Shown: piece after piece, positions 1 to 4,744 of the stretch
Layout of the letters: each line of letters starts with the position of its first letter
Position numbering within the stretch: position 1 is the stretch's first letter
DNA from: Verrucomicrobiota bacterium
Lineage (GTDB): Bacteria > Verrucomicrobiota > Verrucomicrobiia > Verrucomicrobiales > DEV007
NCBI GenBank assembly: GCA_020629815.1
Contig: JAHDCN010000184.1
Location: 1 to 5,952, forward strand
Length of the DNA: 5,952 bases
Reading direction: 5' to 3'
The notes under the pieces: generated by a model
The model's input: the letters and a program-made list of their open reading frames with translations, nothing else
The model's database searches: none
Told to the model about the DNA's origin: nothing
Translations under genes and position numbers: made by a program

Positions 1-726
1 CTGGCCTTCCAGTCGATCCGCAAAACTTGCCTCAGCACCATAGCTGCGGATCGAACGCAACCCTTCGAAGGCTTCGATCATGGTTTGGAAAACACCACCT
101 TCTATCTCGCGCACTTCGCCCAGCACCGGTGCCATTTTTTTCTGAACGATTACATTGAGAATCGCCAGCACCAATGCCCCGGCTAATGGAACCAAAGCGA
201 TCCATCCGCTGGCAAGAAAGAAAAGAATCGCAGCACCGAGAAACAAGGTCAGGTCCTGCACCTGATGCGGCAGCGAGTCGGTGAGAAAGTGCTCGGCATT
301 GCGCAGGTCACTGGTCAGACGCGTCATCCAGTCGCCTCGCTTTGCCTTGTCGATTCGTTCGGTCCGGGATCGGAGCAGACTGGACATTGCATCGCGGCGC
401 AGTCCGACGGAAACGGTCAGTCGCAGCCATTCCTGCAGCACCCCGCCGAGGAAAATCGCAACCCACAGGCAGACTGCAATCAGGCATCCGTAGATCATTA
501 GCGAACGAAGGAACTCGCTGGCATTTTGCTCTGACAGCAGCGAGGTCGACTCGGTAAAAAATTGCAACAGCTTCGGCGGCAGCAGAAATACAGCGGCCAA
601 CAAAATCGAAGCCGGAAACCACAGCAGGTATTTCCAGCCTAGGTTTCGAATCACTTCGCGCAGCAGACGCAGCGCATGTCTGCGCTGATCTTTTCCCGGC
701 GGATTTCTTTTGGTTTTTTCCTGCAT
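1..726 (-). CDS. ABC exporter, N-terminal transmembrane domain (partial)
   Basis: The minus strand is open from an ATG at 726 to the window edge (242 codons, 3' end missing). The protein begins with a basic cytoplasmic segment (MQEKTKRNPPGK) and then shows hydrophobic helices at about residues 33-57, 76-98, 159-174 and 175-194, as in the ABC_membrane exporter fold. The stretch near 128-148 (KRGDWMTRLTSDLRNAEHFL) matches the typical cytoplasmic loop of such transporters, and a segment near 220-235 (FEGLRSIRSYGAEA) matches the coupling region before the last helices. The ATP-binding domain would lie beyond the edge. There is no N-terminal C39 peptidase domain, so this is not a leader-cleaving peptidase transporter. 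No ATG lies upstream before an in-frame stop, and no Shine-Dalgarno is visible. It is divergent from the peptide operon, which makes export of the mature peptide plausible but unproven; it could be a lipid or drug exporter. Confidence 0.85.
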   Translation of the reverse strand, partial: MQEKTKRNPPGKDQRRHALRLLREVIRNLGWKYLLWFPASILLAAVFLLPPKLLQFFTESTSLLSEQNASEFLRSLMIYGCLIAVCLWVAIFLGGVLQEWLRLTVSVGLRRDAMSSLLRSRTERIDKAKRGDWMTRLTSDLRNAEHFLTDSLPHQVQDLTLFLGAAILFFLASGWIALVPLAGALVLAILNVIVQKKMAPVLGEVREIEGGVFQTMIEAFEGLRSIRSYGAEASFADRLEGQ

Positions 727-810
727 AGAGAGAAGCGGTCGCTCGTCACCCTTCCCATCTGACGCATTTTGCCGACGATCTATTCACCACACCACTCACA
801 AAATTCCATC

Positions 811-975
811 ATGACCAACACACCCATTCCGTTCCGGGTCGAAAGGGTTCGCCGCGCCTGGCGACAGCGGGTTCCGCTCCAGAAGCGCATCGAAAAAGTG
901 CGCGCCGCTCATCGCTCACAGCCTGACCTAACCCTGTTGGCTCAACGACCTAACCCTGTTGAGTCAGCGATCTAA
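811..975 (+). CDS. Doubtful small basic ORF (54 aa)
   Basis: An ATG-initiated frame encodes a 54-residue Arg-rich peptide starting MTNTPIPFRVERVRRAW. G/C-rich third positions in the middle part resemble those of the genuine genes nearby, which is the only argument in its favour. Its last third runs through two and a half copies of the 22-bp repeats, whose period is not a multiple of three, so that part is probably not selected as protein. No Shine-Dalgarno, signal peptide or recognisable domain is visible. It could be a small regulatory ORF, a remnant of an older gene, or chance. I do not recognise it. Confidence 0.2.
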   Translation: MTNTPIPFRVERVRRAWRQRVPLQKRIEKVRAAHRSQPDLTLLAQRPNPVESAI

Positions 976-990
976 CCCTGTTGAGTCAGA
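925..990 (+). repeat. Three tandem 22-bp direct repeats upstream of the RiPP operon
   Basis: Copies lie at 925-946, 947-968 and 969-990 with no spacer. The shared core is CTAACCCTGTTGAGTCAG. Copies 2 and 3 differ at two positions (gaC/gaT near the start, and the last base), while copy 1 is more diverged around GGCTCAAC. A 22-bp period is close to two helical turns, so the copies face the same side of DNA, as is typical of iterated binding sites for a transcription factor. The array ends 20 bp before the ATG of the radical SAM gene. An alternative TTG start at 981 would place the end of the array inside that gene. A regulatory role is inference. Confidence 0.85.
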
Positions 991-1010
991 CCATTTTTCC
1001 GATTCCTTTT

Positions 1011-2255
1011 ATGAAAACCTCTCAAGCCAACCTCGCCGACCAAAGCTGCGGTTCCGGAGCTGCCTGCGGATGCGCGACAGCACCGGAAACCGAAATCCCG
1101 GATCAGGGAGAAGCGCTTTCGCTCGCGGTTCTGGTGATTCAGCCGAGTCCGTTTTGCAACCTCGATTGCGACTACTGCTACCTGCCAAATCGAACTGACA
1201 CCCGGCGCATGGAGATGCCGGTTTTGGAGAAAGTGATGAGCCGCGTTTTCGAAAGCGGTCTGGCCGGACCCCATCCGTTTTCGCTCCTCTGGCATGCTGG
1301 CGAACCACTGGCAGTTCCGCTGAAGTGGTATCGCGAAGCCTTTGCCGTCATCGACTCTTTCCCCGGTGGACGTCAGATGGCGATGCACAATTTTCAAACC
1401 AACGGCACGCTGCTGAATGATGAATGGTGCGACTTCATCAAGGAGCGAGGCATCGAAGTCGGCCTGAGTCTGGATGGTCCGGATTTCATTCACGACGCCC
1501 ACCGCAAAACCCGGAAGGGTCAGGGCACTCACGCCAAGGTGATGAAAGGACTGGAGACACTGCGTCGCAACGAAATCAACTTCGGTGTGGTCGCCGTGGT
1601 GTCCGAGGAATCGCTCGACCATCCGGATGCGATCTACGAATTTTTCCGCGACAACGGCATCGATGGTCTCGGTTTCAACATCGAAGAGGTCGAAGGCATC
1701 AACGAATCGTCTTCTCTCGATTCGCTGGAAAACGAAGACCGGGTGCGCGGTTTTTTGCGTCAGGTTTATTTGCGCAACAAGGCCGATGGCAATCCGATCC
1801 GCATCCGTGAATTCGAGACGGCCTGGGAAAACATTCTGCAACCAAGGTTGAATCAGTCGCCCGATGGTCGCTATCTCAATGCGGAGGTGGAGCCTCTCGG
1901 CATGATCAATGTTGATTGCTTCGGAAATTTCTCCAGTTTCTCCCCCGAGCTGCTCGGTCAGGCGACAGAGAAATACGGTAGCTTCACTTTCGGCAACCTG
2001 ATTAAGGACCGCATTTTTGACGCGACTGCGAACGAAGCGTTTCAACAAGTGCTGGCCGACATCGAATCCGGCAACCGCAAGTGCGCGGAGAGTTGCGAAT
2101 TTTACCAATACTGCGGCGGTGCTTCGCCCTCGAACAAGTATTACGAAAACGGGACCTTCGATTCCAGCGAGACCCGGCACTGCCGATCGATGGTGCAGAT
2201 GCCGTTGGAAATCGTGCTCGAAGATCTGGAAGACGATCTGCAGCTAACCAACTAG
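1011..2255 (+). CDS. Radical SAM/SPASM peptide maturase, GrrM/OscB-like (cyclophane-forming)
   Basis: This 414-residue cytoplasmic enzyme would use S-adenosylmethionine and iron-sulfur clusters to cross-link side chains of the precursor encoded next to it. The radical SAM cluster motif CNLDCDYCYLPNR is at residues 49-61 (C49, C53, C56), preceded by VIQPSPF. WHAGEPL at 94-100 is the AdoMet-binding GGEP-type motif. The C-terminal SPASM region carries C303, C358, C362, C368 and C391, including CEFYQYCGG, as expected for auxiliary clusters. The order VIQP...CNLDCDYCYLP...WHAGEPL is what I know from the GrrM/OscB group, which forms three-residue cyclophanes; subfamily placement is from memory. ATG 1011 is preferred over an in-frame TTG at 981 because the TTG lies in the 22-bp repeats and the added residues look non-homologous. 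Neither start has a Shine-Dalgarno. An unusual Cys-rich segment (SCGSGAACGC, C13, C19, C21) precedes the barrel. Confidence 0.93.
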   Translation: MKTSQANLADQSCGSGAACGCATAPETEIPDQGEALSLAVLVIQPSPFCNLDCDYCYLPNRTDTRRMEMPVLEKVMSRVFESGLAGPHPFSLLWHAGEPLAVPLKWYREAFAVIDSFPGGRQMAMHNFQTNGTLLNDEWCDFIKERGIEVGLSLDGPDFIHDAHRKTRKGQGTHAKVMKGLETLRRNEINFGVVAVVSEESLDHPDAIYEFFRDNGIDGLGFNIEEVEGINESSSLDSLENEDRVRGFLRQVYLRNKADGNPIRIREFETAWENILQPRLNQSPDGRYLNAEVEPLGMINVDCFGNFSSFSPELLGQATEKYGSFTFGNLIKDRIFDATANEAFQQVLADIESGNRKCAESCEFYQYCGGASPSNKYYENGTFDSSETRHCRSMVQMPLEIVLEDLEDDLQLTN

Positions 2256-2320
2256 AACGAATCTTGCGGTGGCGGATTTCTCCGATTTCTCAAGCCGCAC
2301 TAACCAAACAACCAAACCAG

Positions 2321-2338
2321 AAAGGAAACCCTGATATG
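2321..2338 (+). promoter_or_regulatory. Ribosome binding site of the precursor gene
   Basis: AAAGGAAA at 2321-2328 places AGGA 9 bases before the ATG at 2336. This is the clearest Shine-Dalgarno in the operon and it fixes the precursor start, although the same frame is open from much further upstream inside the radical SAM gene. The radical SAM and MNIO genes have no comparable site, so the precursor may be translated more strongly than its modifying enzymes. Confidence 0.7.
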
Positions 2339-2683
2339 GCCATTCTGAGAAGTACAGATGGCAGGTTTTACGACATCCCCGATGAGCAGCTCGATGAGCA
2401 ACTCGTCCCGGGCGAAGAAGTAAAACAGAAACTGCGTCAGAGCCAGGCATCCCCCACACCCGCAGGTGGCGCAAGCCAACCCGCGAGTTTCGCGGTGCCC
2501 GGTGCAGGCCAGGTCGTTATCCAAATCTTCACCTCTCCCGAGGACGGTGCTGTGATGCACTCCGTTCCCGGACAGCAGGGCGAAGAGGACAGCGAGCTGA
2601 CCGCCCACGGTTACTGCTGGCGTCGCAATAGCTTTAGCAATTGCTGGCGTCGCAACTGTTGGCGCAACTGCTATCGCCGCTAA
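2336..2683 (+). CDS. RiPP precursor peptide with Cys-aromatic repeat core
   Basis: The gene encodes 115 residues. An acidic leader (about 1-37) begins MAILRSTDGRFYDIPDEQLD and looks helical (DEQLDEQLVPGEEVKQKL), suited to enzyme recognition. A Pro/Ala/Gly-rich linker (38-60), a short hydrophobic patch (VVIQIF, 60-65) and an acidic stretch (EEDSE, 83-87) follow. The final 22 residues are the likely core: units CWRRNSFSN (94-102) and CWRRNCWRN (103-111), then CYRR (112-115). All four Cys and all three Trp of the protein lie here. Every core aromatic from W95 on starts an aromatic-X-Arg/Asn triplet, the usual target pattern of three-residue-cyclophane maturases, and each Cys directly precedes an aromatic, suiting an MNIO. 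It sits 80 bp after the radical SAM gene and about 100 bp before the MNIO gene. I do not recognise a named precursor family; the cleavage site is unknown, perhaps near AHG (90-92). Confidence 0.88.
   Translation: MAILRSTDGRFYDIPDEQLDEQLVPGEEVKQKLRQSQASPTPAGGASQPASFAVPGAGQVVIQIFTSPEDGAVMHSVPGQQGEEDSELTAHGYCWRRNSFSNCWRRNCWRNCYRR
2615..2680 (+). repeat. 27-bp tandem repeat encoding the peptide core
   Basis: Unit 1 is at 2615-2641, unit 2 at 2642-2668, and a partial third unit at 2669-2680 ends at the stop codon. Units 1 and 2 share their first 14 bases exactly (TGCTGGCGTCGCAA) and about 20 of 27 bases overall. The in-frame period (9 codons) means duplication extends the core without a frameshift. 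Within each unit there is a further half-repeat of five plus four residues, each starting Cys (or Ser) then an aromatic. Confidence 0.85.
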
Positions 2684-2686
2684 GTC

Positions 2687-2737
2687 GGCCGCCGCCGCTG
2701 CCGCGTTCCGTCGAAAGAATTGACGGCAGCGGCGGCC
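2687..2737 (+). terminator. GC-rich hairpin between precursor and MNIO genes (possible attenuator)
   Basis: GCCGCCGCTGCCG at 2691-2703 is the exact reverse complement of CGGCAGCGGCGGC at 2724-2736, giving a 13-bp stem with a 20-base loop. An alternative inner stem pairs CCGTC (2708-2712) with GACGG (2722-2726). No T-run follows, so it does not look like a full intrinsic terminator. Just after a precursor gene, such a structure commonly protects the upstream mRNA or lets only part of transcription continue, giving more precursor than enzyme. The structure is seen; the role is inferred. Confidence 0.6.
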
Positions 2738-2781
2738 AGCCTCGGAAACCCTGATTAGAACTTCCTTATTGCTACTTTCCC

Positions 2782-3981
2782 ATGAAAACCACCCATTCAC
2801 AAGACCGCCCGTACGGAGCCGGTCTCGCCTATCGCTACTCGGTGCATCCGCAGGTGATGCAATATCGCGACGAAATTGACCTGCTGGAAATCTCCACCGA
2901 AGACTACATCATCCGCGAGCGCCGACTGCACGGCGACCCGGATGAGGCGAAACTGAACGAGGCTCTCGCTCATTTTCCCTGTGTCGCTCATGGCATTAGC
3001 GGAAACATCGGCACAGTCGCTCCGCTCAGTCCGCATTACCTGTTTTCCACCGGGAAACTTTTGCACGAAACAGGGATGGAAATCTTTAGCGAACACCTGG
3101 CTTTTCACAGTGTCGACGGCAACGACCTGACGATGTTTTTGCCGATGCCGTTTACTGAAGAATCGGTTCAGTGGATCGCGCAGAACTACAATGAGATGCG
3201 CAATCAGCTAGGCAGGCCATTCGCGCTGGAGAACGTCACCTATCCGTTTCCGATCAGCGGATGCGAATACAGCGAGCCGGAATTTTTCTCCCGAATCGCA
3301 GAGGAAACCGACTGCACTTTTTTGCTCGATGTGACCAACGTTTTCAACAACGCCCACAACCACGGCTACGATCCAATGGAGTATTTTGATCAGTATCCGA
3401 TGCATCGGGTTTCGCAGATGCATCTGGCCGGTGGCCACAAAACCGATGAAGGCAAATGGGAAGACAGCCACAGCGCGCCGGTAATGGCTCCGGTCTGGGA
3501 TCTGTTCGATGAAGCTCTGCAGCAGGCCCGTCAGTGTGAGATCATCATTTTGGAACGAGACAGCAGTCTGCAGGATTTCGAAACGGTGATGGAAGACGTT
3601 CGCCGGGCACGACAGTATTTTTATAGGCATCGCCCGCTGGTTCCGCCGAATCGAGGCGAGACTCCTGTCTTTAAAAAAACCGGAGAATCACCGCAACCGA
3701 ATGCTACGAAATTTTCCCAACTCAAGGCCTGGCAACGAATTTTGATGGCGCGCATTACCAGCGAGACGTTTCGCAAAGAATTTCGCGAGAATCCAGAAGC
3801 CGCCTGTCAGAAATTTGATCTTACTGACTCTGGCTGGATCGAACGACTCACCAAGCTCGATCCTGTGGAAGTTCACAAACTCGAAGACGCATGGAACTAC
3901 ATCAGTAAAGAGGAAGCCGAAATCGAAGCAGATTATCAGGACAAAGAATGGGCCGCCTGGGCGGAGCAAATGGCATCATGA
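2782..3981 (+). CDS. DUF692/MNIO family multinuclear non-heme iron oxygenase with C-terminal extension
   Basis: The 399-residue protein starts with a TIM-barrel MNIO domain (about 9-285). Family-type motifs are GAGLAYR (12-18), LLEISTEDY (34-42), AHGISGNIG (69-77), SEHLAF (103-108), LENVTYP (149-155), LLDVTNVFNNAHNHG (181-195), MHLAGGH (213-219), DSHSAPV (228-234) and LERD (257-260). H70, E104/H105, E150, D183, N186, H214, D228, H230 and E258 are the candidate metal-binding residues. MNIOs (MbnB, TglH and relatives) oxidise peptide residues, most often cysteine, using Fe and O2. The precursor's four Cys are therefore the natural targets here, but the exact product cannot be read from sequence. 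Residues 285-399 form a helical, charged extension absent from the usual roughly 280-residue MNIOs. No Shine-Dalgarno precedes ATG 2782. The stop overlaps the next start (ATGA), indicating coupled translation with the protease. Confidence 0.92.
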   Translation: MKTTHSQDRPYGAGLAYRYSVHPQVMQYRDEIDLLEISTEDYIIRERRLHGDPDEAKLNEALAHFPCVAHGISGNIGTVAPLSPHYLFSTGKLLHETGMEIFSEHLAFHSVDGNDLTMFLPMPFTEESVQWIAQNYNEMRNQLGRPFALENVTYPFPISGCEYSEPEFFSRIAEETDCTFLLDVTNVFNNAHNHGYDPMEYFDQYPMHRVSQMHLAGGHKTDEGKWEDSHSAPVMAPVWDLFDEALQQARQCEIIILERDSSLQDFETVMEDVRRARQYFYRHRPLVPPNRGETPVFKKTGESPQPNATKFSQLKAWQRILMARITSETFRKEFRENPEAACQKFDLTDSGWIERLTKLDPVEVHKLEDAWNYISKEEAEIEADYQDKEWAAWAEQMAS

Positions 3982-4607
3982 ATCGACGCCCCACCATCGC
4001 CCTGATCGATACCGGGGTCGCTTCGCTGCCGGAATTCGAAGGGCATGTGGTGGCTCACTATGAGGTGACCAATCAGGGCGAAATTGTGCGCAGAGAAAAG
4101 GGCGAAGACCTCCTGGCTCACGGAACCGCCTGCGCGGATATCATTCGCCGAATTTCTCCAAATGCAGCGATTGTAGATCTGCGGGTGATGGACAAAGATC
4201 ACTCGAACTCCGCTCAAAAGCTTGAGGTCGCTCTTGGCTTCGCTTTGGCGCAAGACTGGGAAATCATAAATATCAGCGTCGGACAAAAAAATTGGCATGA
4301 ACCAATTGCCCACCTTCTCAACGAGTCGGCATCGGATCATTGCAGGGTGCTTGCAGCCGTAGATAATTTTGGAGAAGCCGTGGGCTTTCCGGCTTGCCAC
4401 CCGGCTGTTACCGCAGTCGATATGGACTATCTCCCGGAATCGAAAATGTGGCGCCAGAGCAAGAGCCGGGAAGTCGATATTCTGGCACACGGAATCTATG
4501 TCCCGGCATTGACGCCTTCAGGAAAAACCCGACATTTCACCGGGAGCAGTTTTGCTGCACCGCACTTCGCCGCGATTCTTGCAAATCAGCTCGCTGAGAG
4601 AATTTAG
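3978..4607 (+). CDS. Minimal subtilisin-like (S8) serine protease, likely RiPP leader peptidase
   Basis: The 209-residue protein carries the S8 triad in the usual order: Asp11 in IALIDTGV, His48 in LLAHGTACADII, and Ser191 in GSSFAAPHFA. N130 in LAAVDNFG aligns with the oxyanion-hole Asn of AAGN-type motifs, although the preceding residues (Val-Asp) are unusual. No signal peptide, prodomain or transmembrane segment is visible, and the protein is shorter than typical secreted subtilases (about 270 or more residues in the catalytic domain), so it probably works in the cytoplasm. Its ATG overlaps the MNIO stop (ATGA), with GGAG at 3963-3966 as a possible Shine-Dalgarno. Because the ABC protein lacks a peptidase domain, this is the best candidate for removing the precursor leader; that role is inferred from context. 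It ends the apparent operon. Confidence 0.88.
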   Translation: MNRRPTIALIDTGVASLPEFEGHVVAHYEVTNQGEIVRREKGEDLLAHGTACADIIRRISPNAAIVDLRVMDKDHSNSAQKLEVALGFALAQDWEIINISVGQKNWHEPIAHLLNESASDHCRVLAAVDNFGEAVGFPACHPAVTAVDMDYLPESKMWRQSKSREVDILAHGIYVPALTPSGKTRHFTGSSFAAPHFAAILANQLAERI

Positions 4608-4640
4608 CGAAACGCCGAATTTTTCGCGTTTTCTCTTTCT
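4607..4640 (+). terminator. Weak candidate Rho-independent terminator after the RiPP operon
   Basis: GCGAAA (4607-4612) can pair with TTTCGC (4622-4627) around a 9-base loop, or AAACGC (4610-4615) with GCGTTT (4626-4631). The stem is followed by a T-rich tail (GTTTTCTCTTTCT). The stem is short and begins at the last base of the protease stop codon, so it is only a moderate candidate, but its place between operon and kinase fits. Confidence 0.4.
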
Positions 4641-4670
4641 AGCAGCTGAGAAAAATCGTGCGTGAAACCT

Positions 4671-4690
4671 TTGACAAGCCCTTCTATATT
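4671..4690 (+). promoter_or_regulatory. Possible promoter elements upstream of the kinase gene
   Basis: TTGACA (4671-4676) and TATATT (4685-4690) both occur in the 137-bp gap before the kinase. They are only 8 bases apart, too close to act together as a -35/-10 pair. TATATT could serve as a -10 with a poor -35, about 50 bases before the ATG. This is a weak call that only supports the kinase being transcribed separately. Confidence 0.25.
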
Positions 4691-4744
4691 GGGGAAGTTC
4701 CCGTTTCACCCCATTCTTTTATCCCGCACAAGACAAGTCTATCC

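Noticed and set aside
925..990. Repeats as a CRISPR array or as telomere-like CCCTAA sequence
   Set aside because: The copies are contiguous with no spacers, and the CTAACCCT match is a short coincidence without the hexamer periodicity of telomeres.
981..1010. TTG at 981 as start of the radical SAM protein
   Set aside because: The TTG lies inside the third 22-bp repeat and the ten added residues (SQTIFPIPF...) look untypical; ATG 1011 is simpler. Not excluded.
972..2180. Long open frame (402 codons) on the minus strand
   Set aside because: It lies opposite the radical SAM gene, whose plus-strand product has clear cluster and SPASM motifs. The minus-strand product shows no recognisable motif and is an antisense shadow.
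2273..2284. Small hairpin CGGA-TTTC-TCCG in the gap after the radical SAM gene
   Set aside because: The stem is only 4 bp and no T-run follows directly; this is expected by chance.
2081..2335. Long upstream extension of the precursor frame into the radical SAM gene
   Set aside because: It overlaps the conserved SPASM coding region in another frame, and a good Shine-Dalgarno supports ATG 2336.
2300..2800. Ala-rich minus-strand frame over the precursor
   Set aside because: It is antisense to the precursor repeats and the GC-rich hairpin, which explains its composition; no motif or start signal is seen.
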